A stretch of 6,725 nt of DNA from Pedobacter sp. Its GTDB lineage: Bacteria > Bacteroidota > Bacteroidia > Sphingobacteriales > Sphingobacteriaceae. The stretch covers positions 1 to 6,725 of the forward strand of contig JAQBOT010000213.1 of NCBI GenBank assembly GCA_028287885.1, in the 5' to 3' direction. The notes beneath the pieces were generated by a model. The model was not told the origin of the DNA. It worked only from the letters and a program-made list of their open reading frames with translations, and did no database searches. Below, piece after piece: positions 1 to 6,536 of the stretch (positions within the stretch are counted from its first letter, which is position 1; the number at the start of each line of letters is the position of its first letter). A program made the translations under genes and the position numbers.

Positions 1-178
1 TCAAATGAGGGAAAGGCGCATCGTTTTCCAGAATGTCATCTAAGTGATCTATTGCCAACTGGCCATTGGTCTTAGAGACCATATTGATATCGTAGCCCGT
101 CTTTTCTACAATCTTTTTAATGATGAATATATTAATATCATCATCGTCGATTACTAGCAAATCTATCTTAGGGTTCAT
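1..178 (-). CDS. Response regulator receiver-domain protein, 3' part missing
   Basis: The first 59 residues are present, starting at the ATG at 178 and running off the left edge. The N-terminus has the CheY-like pattern: a hydrophobic strand (residues 6-10, DLLVI) ending in an acidic run D11-D14. D11 and D12 match the Mg2+-binding acidic pair. An amphipathic helix follows (IFIIKKIVEKTG), then a second strand and helix. The last visible residues (APFPHL) are where such proteins usually lead into the phospho-acceptor strand, so the phosphorylated Asp lies just outside the window and cannot be checked. In Bacteroidota such proteins are often stand-alone receivers of about 130-145 aa that take phosphate from hybrid histidine kinases, but an output domain beyond the edge cannot be excluded. 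There is no Shine-Dalgarno; the ATG is preceded by A-rich sequence. The gcvP terminator separates it from gcvP, so it is probably its own unit. Confidence 0.85.
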   Translation of the reverse strand, partial: MNPKIDLLVIDDDDINIFIIKKIVEKTGYDINMVSKTNGQLAIDHLDDILENDAPFPHL

Positions 179-221
179 TTTTGATTTTAAACTCAATGGT
201 GGTTATTAATTAATTATAGCT

Positions 222-253
222 TAAAGATATAAATAAGATATGAATATGATCAA
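222..253 (-). promoter_or_regulatory. Possible promoter of the response regulator gene
   Basis: Read on the minus strand, a TTG (253-251) is followed after 21 nt by TATCTTTA (229-222). This matches the Bacteroidota -7 element TAnnTTTG in 7 of 8 positions. The start of transcription would be near 218, giving a leader of about 40 nt. The stretch is very AT-rich, so chance matches are likely. Confidence 0.3.
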
Positions 254-262
254 CAATGTTAA

Positions 263-296
263 AATAAAGGCCATTTTTCTCAAAATGGCCTTTATT
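263..296 (-). terminator. Intrinsic terminator downstream of gcvP
   Basis: A perfect 15-bp inverted repeat (263-277 pairing with 282-296) encloses a 4-nt loop. It begins 5 nt after the gcvP stop codon. The core is AAAGGCCATTTT, and the 3' arm on the minus strand ends in a T-rich run (TTTATTTTA). The flanking A/T on both sides is nearly symmetric, so it could also act on plus-strand transcripts. It separates gcvP from the response regulator gene. Confidence 0.85.
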
Positions 297-301
297 GCGT
301 A

Positions 302-3178
302 TTAAACGGCTTCTTCAGCATAACTTTCTATCGGTGGACAAGCGCAAATAAGCGACCTGTCACCGAACGAATCGTTTACCCTTCCAACCGCTGGCCAGAA
401 TTTATATTCAGCTACATACGGCAGCGGAAATGCTGCTGTTTTCCTACTATAACCGTGAGTCCACTCATCTCCGGTAACAACAGTTGCCGTATGTGGTGCG
501 TTTTTCAATGGGTTGTCAAGTTTATCAAAGGTTCCATTTTCAACAGCTTCAATTTCGTGGCGTATTGCAATTAAAGCATCACAGAATCTATCCAACTCGT
601 GCTTTGGCTCACTTTCAGTTGGCTCAACCATCAAGGTTCCGGCAACAGGAAAAGACACCGTCGGCGCATGAAAACCGTAGTCCATTAAGCGTTTTGCAAT
701 ATCAACTACTTCAATTCCAAAGCTTTTGAAAGCCCGGCAATCCAATATCATCTCATGAGCACAACGGCCTTTACTTCCTGAATAAAGAACAGGGAAGTGT
801 TGTTCCAATCGTGCCTTCATGTAGTTTGCATTTAAGATTGCATACCTGGTTGCTTCCGTTAATCCTTCTGCCCCCATCATTGCGATATATGCATGTGAAA
901 TGATGAGAATTGAGGCAGAGCCCCAGGGCGCTGAAGATACAGCATGTATCGATTTCTCGTTATTGATGTCAACAACCGAATGTCCAGGTAAATATTTTAC
1001 CAAGTGTTTCGCCACTCCGATTGGGCCCATCCCTGGACCACCACCACCGTGAGGAATACAAAAGGTTTTGTGCAAATTAAGGTGACAAACGTCTGCACCA
1101 ATATTTGCCGGACTGGTTAATCCAACCTGTGCATTCATGTTTGCACCATCCATGTAAACTTGTCCACCATTCTGGTGTATAATTTCACATATGTCAATGA
1201 TGCTTTCCTCAAAAACCCCGTGGGTAGAAGGGTAGGTTACCATTAAGCAAGATAGAACGTCCTTGTTTGCTTCTGCTTTAACCTTTAGATCTTCTACATC
1301 GATATTGCCATTTTCCAATGATTTTACAACAACGATTTTCATTCCTGCCATTGCGGCTGATGCCGGGTTTGTGCCATGTGCAGAAGAAGGGATAAGTGCA
1401 ACATTACGATGATCGTCGCCACGATCCTGGTGATAAGCTCTAATGACCATCAAACCGGCATATTCGCCTTGTGCACCAGCGTTTGGCTGTAAGCTCATGG
1501 CGGCAAAACCAGTAATTTCGCTCAACCATCTGTTCAGTTCATTAAATACTGTATAGTATCCACCTACTTGATCTGCAGGGGCAAAAGGATGAAGTCTACC
1601 GAATTCGGCCCAGGTAACCGGGATCATTTCTGTGGTTGCATTAAGCTTCATGGTACATGATCCCAAAGGAATCATAGAGTGACAAAGCGAAAGATCTTTG
1701 CTTTCCAACGATTTAATATATCGCAACATCTGCGTTTCTGAGTGATGTGCGTTGAAAACAGGGTGCGTTAAGTATGCTGTAGTTCTTTGCAGTGATTGCG
1801 GAATAGAAGTCTCAATTTGTTTGTCAACTACTTCCACGCTGTCTGCACCGATACCTTTTACTTTAGAAAATATTTTGGCTAACAATTTTACGTCAGCCAA
1901 TGTCGTCGTTTCATCCAAAGCAATAGTCACAATGTTACCCTTATAATTCAGGTTAATCTCATTGTCAACACATTCCCGGTGGATAGAGTCTTTCAAGTCT
2001 GCAAGATCAAGCTGAATGGTATCAAAATATGCTTTGTTCAACTGCTTGTATCCTATGCTTTCCAGTGAAGCAGCAAGTGAAACCGCCAGGCCGTGCGTAC
2101 GTTCTGCAATCAGCTTCAGGCCTTTTGGACCGTGGTAAACCGCATAGAAACTGGCCATGATAGCCAGTAAGGCTTGTGCAGTACAGATATTTGAAGTTGC
2201 TTTATCCCTACGAATGTGCTGCTCCCTGGTTTGAAGCGCCATTCTTAAAGCATAATTGTTATTGCTATCAATAGTAACCCCGATGATTCTTCCAGGAATC
2301 GACCGTTTGTATTCGTCTTTTGTTGCGAAATATGCAGCATGTGGACCACCAAATCCCATTGGTACACCAAAACGCTGAGAAGTTCCAACAACAACATCTG
2401 CTCCCCATTCTCCTGGGGGCGTTAACAAGGTAAGGCTTAGTAAATCTGCAATAACTGTAACCTTCACATTGCTTTCATGTGCAATCTGCGCAAAATTTGT
2501 GTAGTCAAACACCTCTCCATTTGCTGCCGGATATTGAATTGCAGCACCAAAGAATTCAGAATTAAGATTGATGGTCTGGTGGTCGCCAATCACCAACTCA
2601 ATGCCAAATGGATTAGCACGCGTTTTAAGAATGTCAATCGTTTGAGGAAATACGAGTTCAGAGACAAAGAATTTATTTGCTTGCTGATTTTTGCGCAAGC
2701 TGAATTGCATAAACATCGCTTCAGCTGCTGCAGTTCCTTCATCTAACAACGATGCATTTGCGATCTCCATTCCAGTTAAATCAATAACCATAGTTTGGAA
2801 ATTTAACAAAGCCTGTAAACGACCTTGTGCAATTTCTGCCTGATAAGGTGTGTATTGAGTATACCAACCAGGATTTTCAAATACATTTCTCAAGATGACA
2901 TTAGGCGTTATCGTATCATAATAACCCTGACCGATATAAGATTTGAAAACTTTATTTTGAGATGCGGTTTGCTTTAAGGTTTCCAAATATTCCTTTTCAG
3001 ATTTGGCTGCAGGCAGATTTAATGCTTGTTTTAGCCTAATGCTTTCAGGAATAGTTTGTTCAATGAGTTCATCAACTGAACTTACGCCAACTGTCGATAG
3101 CATTGCAATGGTATCTGCAGTATTTGGTGCAATGTGACGGTCTTTGAAATCCTCTTGGTAATTTATATTTAAGCTCAT
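302..3178 (-). CDS. gcvP: Glycine dehydrogenase (aminomethyl-transferring), P-protein of the glycine cleavage system
   Basis: This is the PLP-dependent P-protein. It decarboxylates glycine and passes the aminomethyl group to the lipoyl arm of GcvH; with GcvT and Lpd the system yields CO2, NH3 and methylene-THF in the cytoplasm. At 958 aa it has the length of the fused single-chain form (E. coli 957), not the split GcvPA/GcvPB form. The N-terminal half is a GDC-P domain beginning [18 protein letters not shown]. The second half opens with the conserved GSCTMKLN motif (residues 506-513). The PLP-binding lysine is K704 in [17 protein letters not shown], next to the glycine-rich loop. The frame is open from an upstream TTG at 3220, but those 14 extra codons run through the promoter (TACCTTTG at 3208-3201). 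The ATG at 3178 also gives the family's usual N-terminus, so it was chosen. gcvT and gcvH are not in this window. The neighbour pdxJ makes the precursor of its cofactor. Confidence 0.97.
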   Translation of the reverse strand: MSLNINYQEDFKDRHIAPNTADTIAMLSTVGVSSVDELIEQTIPESIRLKQALNLPAAKSEKEYLETLKQTASQNKVFKSYIGQGYYDTITPNVILRNVFENPGWYTQYTPYQAEIAQGRLQALLNFQTMVIDLTGMEIANASLLDEGTAAAEAMFMQFSLRKNQQANKFFVSELVFPQTIDILKTRANPFGIELVIGDHQTINLNSEFFGAAIQYPAANGEVFDYTNFAQIAHESNVKVTVIADLLSLTLLTPPGEWGADVVVGTSQRFGVPMGFGGPHAAYFATKDEYKRSIPGRIIGVTIDSNNNYALRMALQTREQHIRRDKATSNICTAQALLAIMASFYAVYHGPKGLKLIAERTHGLAVSLAASLESIGYKQLNKAYFDTIQLDLADLKDSIHRECVDNEINLNYKGNIVTIALDETTTLADVKLLAKIFSKVKGIGADSVEVVDKQIETSIPQSLQRTTAYLTHPVFNAHHSETQMLRYIKSLESKDLSLCHSMIPLGSCTMKLNATTEMIPVTWAEFGRLHPFAPADQVGGYYTVFNELNRWLSEITGFAAMSLQPNAGAQGEYAGLMVIRAYHQDRGDDHRNVALIPSSAHGTNPASAAMAGMKIVVVKSLENGNIDVEDLKVKAEANKDVLSCLMVTYPSTHGVFEESIIDICEIIHQNGGQVYMDGANMNAQVGLTSPANIGADVCHLNLHKTFCIPHGGGGPGMGPIGVAKHLVKYLPGHSVVDINNEKSIHAVSSAPWGSASILIISHAYIAMMGAEGLTEATRYAILNANYMKARLEQHFPVLYSGSKGRCAHEMILDCRAFKSFGIEVVDIAKRLMDYGFHAPTVSFPVAGTLMVEPTESEPKHELDRFCDALIAIRHEIEAVENGTFDKLDNPLKNAPHTATVVTGDEWTHGYSRKTAAFPLPYVAEYKFWPAVGRVNDSFGDRSLICACPPIESYAEEAV

Positions 3179-3200
3179 GTATGGCAAGAATAAGTTGCCG

Positions 3201-3231
3201 CAAAGGTAAAGATTTTCCAAGCCATAAGCAA
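3201..3231 (-). promoter_or_regulatory. Promoter of gcvP
   Basis: On the minus strand, TTG (3231-3229), a 20-nt spacer and TACCTTTG (3208-3201) fit the Bacteroidota consensus TTG-N19/20-TAnnTTTG exactly. Transcription should start near 3197, giving a leader of about 19 nt before the ATG at 3178. That is too short for a glycine riboswitch, and none is visible. The promoter lies in the 74-nt gap after pdxJ, so gcvP can be expressed independently of it. Confidence 0.75.
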
Positions 3232-3252
3232 TGCAATATAAGTTATAGCAAC

Positions 3253-3972
3253 TTACTTTGACAATTGCCTTAGATACAGCTGTACGGTGTTTTCCAAACC
3301 CAAATACAAGGCGTCACTAATGAGGGCATGACCGATGCTAACCTCCAGCAAACCGGGTATACTTTCCTTAAAATATTTAAGATTGTGCAAATCCAAATCA
3401 TGACCGGCATTCAGGCCAAGTCCAAGTTCATGTGCTCTTTTTGCTGCCGCGACGTACGGTAGAATAGCTTTTTCTTTGTTGTCGTAAAAATTGTGTGCAT
3501 AAGCTTCGGTATAAAGCTCGATACGGTCCGTGCCAGTTGTTGAAGCGGCCTCAACCATATCAATGACCGGGTCTACAAAGATTGAAACCCGAATGCCTTG
3601 TTGCTTGAATAATGCCACCATTTCTTTCAAGTAATCTTGATTTTTAATGGTGTCCCAACCGTGGTTCGAAGTAATTTGGCCCAGTGCATCTGGAACCAGG
3701 GTTACCTGAGCTGGCTTGTTAGCCAAAACCAGGTCTACGAACTTTTTTTCACTGCAATTTCCTTCGATGTTGAATTCTGTTTTTATTGCTGCTTTCAGAT
3801 CGAAAACGTCTTGATAACGAATATGGCGTTCGTCGGGTCTAGGGTGCACTGTAATTCCTTGCGCTCCGAAACGCTCGCAATCTAAAGCTACTTTAACAAG
3901 ATCAGGATTGTTACCGCCGCGGCTGTTTCGCAGGGTAGCAATTTTATTGATGTTTACAGATAGTTTTGCCAT
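3253..3972 (-). CDS. pdxJ: Pyridoxine 5'-phosphate synthase
   Basis: PdxJ condenses 1-deoxyxylulose 5-phosphate with 3-amino-2-oxopropyl phosphate to give pyridoxine 5'-phosphate. This is the ring-closing step of DXP-dependent vitamin B6 synthesis; PdxH then oxidises the product to PLP. The protein is 239 aa (E. coli 243), a full TIM barrel. Visible family motifs are [17 protein letters not shown] (4-20), [13 protein letters not shown] (39-51), FNIEGN (67-72), VTLVPD (90-95), [10 protein letters not shown] (147-156), GLNAGHDL (186-193) and [11 protein letters not shown] (212-222). H43, E70 and H191 correspond with a constant offset of two to the E. coli catalytic residues H45, E72 and H193. 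The start is the ATG at 3972. A TTG two codons upstream (3978) is in frame but lies in the -7 promoter element. No terminator is seen before gcvP 74 nt downstream, so read-through into gcvP is possible. Confidence 0.96.
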   Translation of the reverse strand: MAKLSVNINKIATLRNSRGGNNPDLVKVALDCERFGAQGITVHPRPDERHIRYQDVFDLKAAIKTEFNIEGNCSEKKFVDLVLANKPAQVTLVPDALGQITSNHGWDTIKNQDYLKEMVALFKQQGIRVSIFVDPVIDMVEAASTTGTDRIELYTEAYAHNFYDNKEKAILPYVAAAKRAHELGLGLNAGHDLDLHNLKYFKESIPGLLEVSIGHALISDALYLGLENTVQLYLRQLSK

Positions 3973-3975
3973 CCT

Positions 3976-4010
3976 CAAATATAGCTTTATTAGGTTTAGG
4001 ATGAAATATA
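3976..4010 (-). promoter_or_regulatory. Candidate pdxJ promoter, almost touching the start codon
   Basis: TATATTTG (3983-3976) fits TAnnTTTG fully and lies only 3 nt before the pdxJ ATG. Nineteen nt upstream of it is TATATTTC (4010-4003), whose TTTC sits at the -33 position in place of TTTG. If the proximal element is used, transcription would start at or next to the A of the ATG, giving a leaderless mRNA. If the distal TATATTTC acts as a weak -7, the leader would be about 25 nt. No good TTG lies 20 nt upstream of either copy, which lowers confidence. Confidence 0.45.
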
Positions 4011-4020
4011 GGAGGGTTAC

Positions 4021-4056
4021 AAAAAAAGGGGACTAACTTTCGTCAATCCCCTTTTT
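4021..4056 (-). terminator. Intrinsic terminator downstream of ahcY
   Basis: On the minus strand, AAAAAGGGGATTGAC pairs with GTTAGTCCCCTTTTT over 15 bp, including two G-T wobbles, around a GAAA tetraloop of the stable GNRA class. A run of seven T follows. It lies 76 nt beyond the ahcY stop and just upstream of pdxJ. The plus-strand reading also ends in a T run (TTTTTA), so it could work in both directions. Confidence 0.88.
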
Positions 4057-4132
4057 ATATTCTATTTCTCGCTTTCAAATACAGAACCTATTTACTGTTC
4101 AGATATATCCAGTCTAGACAATGCAATGTATC

Positions 4133-5449
4133 TTAGTATCTGTATGCTTCAGGTTTGAAAGGACCTTCAACTGGAACACCGATATAATCTGCTTGATATT
4201 GGTCTAATACGTCTAGTTCAACACCAATTTTTGCAAGGTGTAAACGCGCAACCTTTTCATCTAAATGTTTCGGTAACGTATACACTTTGTTTTCATATTT
4301 ACCAGGGTTTGTCCAAAGCTCCAACTGAGCCAGCGTTTGGTTGGTAAAAGAGTTTGACATAACAAAGCTCGGGTGACCAGTTGCACAGCCTAAGTTCACC
4401 AAACGGCCTTCAGCCAATAAGATGATGTCTTTGCCATCAATAGTATATTTATCAACCTGAGGTTTGATTTCGATTTTAGTGTCGCCGTAGTTCTCGTTCA
4501 ACCAGGCAACATCAATTTCATTGTCGAAGTGACCAATGTTACAAACGATCGCCTTGTCTTTCATAACTTTGAAATGCTCAGGACGAACAATGTTACAGTT
4601 TCCTGTAGTGGTAACAATGATATCAGCTTCTAAAACAGCCGTAGCGAATTTTTTAACTTCATAACCTTCCATCGCAGCTTGAAGCGCACAAATTGGATCG
4701 ATTTCAGTAACAATTACACGAACACCTTGTGAGCTTAAAGATTCTGCTGAACCTTTACCAACATCACCGTAGCCAGCTACAACAGCAACTTTACCAGCCA
4801 TCATAACATCAGTAGCACGACGAATTGCGTCAACCAATGATTCGCGGCAACCGTATTTATTGTCAAATTTCGACTTTGTTACAGAGTCATTCACGTTTAT
4901 TGCAGGTAAATGCAAAGTACCATTTTTCATGCGCTCATATAAGCGGTGAACTCCGGTAGTTGTTTCTTCAGATAAACCTTTGATGTCAGCAATAAGCTCA
5001 GGGAATCTATCAAAAACCATGTTGGTTAAGTCACCACCATCGTCAAGGATCATATTCAATGGCTTTTGATCCGGTCCGAAGTGTAGCGTTTGCTCAATAC
5101 ACCAGTCGAAATCTTCTTCATTTAAACCCTTCCATGCATAAACCTGGATTCCAGCAGCAGCCATTGCAGCAGCAGCGTGATCCTGAGTAGAAAAGATATT
5201 ACATGAAGACCAGGTAACTTCAGCGCCAAGGGCAACCAAGGTTTCAATTAGAACTGCGGTTTGGATGGTCATGTGCAAACATCCGGCAATGCGTGCACCT
5301 TTTAGTGGTTGTGAAGGGCCGAATTCTTCACGCAACGACATTAAGCCAGGCATCTCTGCTTCCGCTAATCCAATTTCTTTGCGGCCCCATTCTGCCAGTG
5401 AAATGTCCTTAACTTTGTAAGGAACGAACGTTGTCTCTACTGATGACAT
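4133..5449 (-). CDS. ahcY: Adenosylhomocysteinase (S-adenosylhomocysteine hydrolase)
   Basis: This NAD-dependent cytoplasmic enzyme reversibly splits S-adenosylhomocysteine into adenosine and homocysteine. It relieves product inhibition of methyltransferases and feeds the methionine cycle. The protein is 438 aa. Substrate-domain residues are visible: H59 in GCLHMT, D137 in [10 protein letters not shown]162 in [12 protein letters not shown], and K192 and D196 in VTKSKFDN. The Rossmann fold carries GYGDVGKG (226-233) and E249 (TEID), which fits NAD binding. H307 (IGHFDNEID), the [16 protein letters not shown] block (350-365) and the C-terminal K432/Y436 (FKPEAYRY) match the family. The start is the ATG at 5449, giving [21 protein letters not shown]. 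An in-frame TTG 41 codons upstream would add residues unlike the family and would lie between the -33 and -7 elements. A terminator follows it. Its leader of about 95 nt has two promoter candidates and a repeat; I do not recognise an SAH or SAM riboswitch there. Confidence 0.97.
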   Translation of the reverse strand: MSSVETTFVPYKVKDISLAEWGRKEIGLAEAEMPGLMSLREEFGPSQPLKGARIAGCLHMTIQTAVLIETLVALGAEVTWSSCNIFSTQDHAAAAMAAAGIQVYAWKGLNEEDFDWCIEQTLHFGPDQKPLNMILDDGGDLTNMVFDRFPELIADIKGLSEETTTGVHRLYERMKNGTLHLPAINVNDSVTKSKFDNKYGCRESLVDAIRRATDVMMAGKVAVVAGYGDVGKGSAESLSSQGVRVIVTEIDPICALQAAMEGYEVKKFATAVLEADIIVTTTGNCNIVRPEHFKVMKDKAIVCNIGHFDNEIDVAWLNENYGDTKIEIKPQVDKYTIDGKDIILLAEGRLVNLGCATGHPSFVMSNSFTNQTLAQLELWTNPGKYENKVYTLPKHLDEKVARLHLAKIGVELDVLDQYQADYIGVPVEGPFKPEAYRY

Positions 5450-5471
5450 ATTGTTTTGATTTAAGTACTTT

Positions 5472-5495
5472 TTTGTTGAAAACAGCTTTGTTGAA
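5472..5495 (-). repeat. Short direct repeat in the ahcY leader
   Basis: The 9-mer TTCAACAAA occurs twice on the minus strand (5495-5487 and 5480-5472), 15 nt apart from start to start. It lies 23-46 nt before the ahcY start codon and downstream of both candidate transcription starts. It could be a protein- or RNA-binding site in the leader, but A/T-rich composition makes a chance origin possible. Confidence 0.3.
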
Positions 5496-5502
5496 CTAAG
5501 AT

Positions 5503-5518
5503 CTCCAGTAAACTGGAA
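5503..5518 (-). other. Small hairpin in the ahcY leader
   Basis: On the minus strand, TTCCAG and CTGGAG form a 6-bp stem (one wobble) around the loop TTTA. It sits next to the direct repeat in the ahcY 5' leader. It has no T-run and is too small to match a known SAH or SAM riboswitch, so any role is open. Confidence 0.25.
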
Positions 5519-5521
5519 GGT

Positions 5522-5551
5522 CAAATCTATCTGCCTGTTCTCTTGTGCAAA
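5522..5551 (-). promoter_or_regulatory. Second candidate ahcY promoter (P2)
   Basis: TAGATTTG (5529-5522) is a full TAnnTTTG match, with TTTG 18 nt upstream (5551-5548). That TTTG is itself the end of the P1 -7 element, so the two candidates overlap. Transcription would start near 5518, giving a leader of about 69 nt. The spacer is slightly short. Confidence 0.35.
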
Positions 5552-5580
5552 ATTACGTAATACTTTAATCAAATTCCAAA
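5548..5580 (-). promoter_or_regulatory. Main candidate ahcY promoter (P1)
   Basis: TTTG (5580-5577), a 21-nt spacer and TAATTTTG (5555-5548) match both Bacteroidota promoter elements. Transcription would start near 5544, leaving a leader of about 95 nt before the ATG at 5449. The promoter falls within the 41-codon upstream extension of the open frame, which argues that this extension is not translated. Confidence 0.6.
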
Positions 5581-5732
5581 CGAGGCCTTCCGCTGTATGG
5601 CTTTCTAGGCTTGTTGTTTTGGAATGTGAAATTAATATGTTAATTGTCGAGTAACTTTTAGGTTCCTGACTTTCAACCGCACTGCTGTTTTAGCAATGAA
5701 GTGTGCTAGTATTAACTTGGCCGTAAGGTTTA

Positions 5733-5861
5733 TTATAACAATATGTCCTTGACAACATATATCAACAGACTGCAGAATATGAAGAATAACGTATAGATAA
5801 CCATTATTGAAGAAATGTCTTTTGTAATGTTCGAAGGCTTCCGGTAGTATTCGTTTTTCAT
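5733..5861 (-). CDS. Possible 42-aa single-pass membrane protein
   Basis: An ATG at 5861 opens a 42-codon frame ending in TAA. I do not recognise the protein. Residues 1-16 are polar and net basic (K2, R7, K8, K14). Residues 18-37 form one unbroken hydrophobic stretch (IMVIYTLFFIFCSLLIYVV), and the tail is KDILL. This is a convincing single transmembrane layout, with the N-terminus probably cytoplasmic by the positive-inside rule. The ATG follows A/T-rich sequence (GAAAAACTTTT), as in other genes of this phylum. A weak -7-like TAGCTTTA lies at 5882-5875, but no -33 partner is visible. No good terminator follows; a 7-bp hairpin at 5680-5698 has no T-run. It stands alone about 280 nt upstream of ahcY. 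A chance ORF of this length is quite possible; what favours a real gene is the ordered basic head plus membrane helix. Confidence 0.42.
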   Translation of the reverse strand: MKNEYYRKPSNITKDISSIMVIYTLFFIFCSLLIYVVKDILL

Positions 5862-6063
5862 AAAAGTTTTTCTATAAAGCTAATTAAGAGGAACATAGCT
5901 TGCTAGCACATAAACGGTACAAGTTGTTTCTCAGATTTTCATAGTTGCTGATGTCGGTCAGGTTCAAATATCCACAGTGTGTTGCAGCCTACCAGAAAAG
6001 GCTAGCAAGGAGTGTTTTTATGTTTTTCTGTATTTTGGGAGGGGAGAGGCGAGAATTTATGAA

Positions 6064-6085
6064 GGGCGAAAAATGTGTTTCGCCC
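6064..6085 (-). terminator. Terminator-like hairpin after the 58-aa ORF
   Basis: A perfect 8-bp, GC-containing stem GGGCGAAA/TTTCGCCC (6064-6071 with 6078-6085) has a 6-nt loop. It begins 9 nt beyond the stop codon of the small ORF at 6095. Only a short T-poor tail (TTCATAAATT) follows on the minus strand, so termination may be weak. On the plus strand the tail is ATTTT, so either direction is possible. Confidence 0.5.
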
Positions 6086-6094
6086 ATTTTCCCT

Positions 6095-6271
6095 TTAACG
6101 ATCAGCTGTTTTACTTGATGTTGCGAGAACTTGCTCGCTTGTTGAGGCAGCTGGAATAGATTTGACTACTTTGTAAATCAAGGGTGTAAATATTAGAATT
6201 GCCACGCAACCAATTACTACCTTTTTCCATACCGGACAATTTTGTCCCGAACCGTGATTACCTATTGTCAT
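6095..6271 (-). CDS. Possible 58-aa single-pass membrane protein
   Basis: I do not recognise this protein. From the ATG at 6271 it reads MTIGNHGSGQNCPVWKK, then a hydrophobic segment at about residues 18-34 (VVIGCVAILIFTPLIYK). A polar Ser/Thr/Ala-rich tail of about 20 residues follows, ending TADR. Basic residues on both sides of the helix (K16, K17, K34, K37) make the topology unclear. A GTG four codons upstream (6283) is an alternative start. GAGG lies 7 nt before the ATG, a Shine-Dalgarno-like feature that is unusual among its neighbours. The hairpin just after the stop supports a real transcription unit end. The start overlaps the end of the doubtful 92-aa frame by 14 nt, so translational coupling is possible if that frame is real. 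No good promoter is seen immediately upstream. Confidence 0.48.
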   Translation of the reverse strand: MTIGNHGSGQNCPVWKKVVIGCVAILIFTPLIYKVVKSIPAASTSEQVLATSSKTADR

Positions 6272-6536
6272 TACTAACCTCACTTTCCATTAAGAATATT
6301 GTTAAACTGTTTTTAAATTGTTGTAGCTGGTGTTTCCAGTTGTAAGAATTGAGAATTTCTAGCGTCAATTGCATTAGATTATTTACAATCCCCATATACA
6401 AAAACCGGTCTAAAGCGCAATTATGGCTTCTAATGCCATTTAAAAGAATGTAGCAAAGAAGATGCTGCGGGTATTTTGCACACTTTTGCACAGTTTGTAT
6501 TCCCCGTTTCACACAATACTGCTCAATATGCGACAT
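6258..6536 (-). CDS. Doubtful 92-aa ORF, no recognised family
   Basis: The frame runs from an ATG at 6536 to a TAA at 6258. The protein has no recognised motif. It is unusually rich in Cys and His in its first half (CVKRG, QKCAKYPQH, SHNCALDR), which is often a mark of translated noncoding DNA. The second half (FLYMGIVNNLMQLTLEIL) could form an amphipathic or hydrophobic helix. No TAnnTTTG promoter was found upstream. Its only support is its length in an AT-rich stretch and a 14-nt overlap with the better 58-aa ORF. If it is not a gene, 6284-6725 is about 440 nt in which I see nothing firm. Confidence 0.2.
   Translation of the reverse strand: MSHIEQYCVKRGIQTVQKCAKYPQHLLCYILLNGIRSHNCALDRFLYMGIVNNLMQLTLEILNSYNWKHQLQQFKNSLTIFLMESEVSNDNR

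Noticed and set aside
3183..3199. GGCAA/TTGCC 5-bp inverted repeat in the gcvP leader as a regulator site or pdxJ terminator
   Set aside because: It is short, lacks a T-run and lies downstream of the gcvP promoter. It overlaps the expected transcription start and could be chance.
484..3885. Plus-strand open frames opposite gcvP and pdxJ (484-729, 1752-1946, 2477-2746, 3637-3885)
   Set aside because: They are antisense shadows of well-conserved genes, with no family resemblance.
5450..5544. SAH or SAM riboswitch in the ahcY leader
   Set aside because: Only one 6-bp hairpin is visible. I could not find the multi-stem or pseudoknot layout or the conserved core of known classes.
5680..5698. 7-bp hairpin CACTGCT/AGCAATG downstream of the 42-aa ORF as its terminator
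   Set aside because: It contains a wobble pair and has no T-run on either strand.
5955..5975. T-arm-like GGTTCAAAT suggesting a tRNA
   Set aside because: The flanking bases do not pair into a 5-bp T stem, and no anticodon or acceptor stem is found around it.
5899..6009. 9-bp inverted repeat CTTGCTAGC/GCTAGCAAG, 93 nt apart, as closing stem of a structured RNA
   Set aside because: One 9-bp match is expected by chance at about this frequency. Its core GCTAGC is self-complementary and the stem does not extend in either direction.
5951..6118. Plus-strand 55-aa ATG frame (MSVRFKYPQC start)
   Set aside because: It also crosses the 6064-6085 hairpin and ends antisense to the 58-aa ORF. It is Cys-rich with no recognised motif, so it is more likely chance.
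5977..6159. Plus-strand 60-aa frame
   Set aside because: It has a non-ATG start, runs through the hairpin at 6064-6085 and overlaps the 58-aa ORF antisense. Its composition is not protein-like and no promoter is visible.
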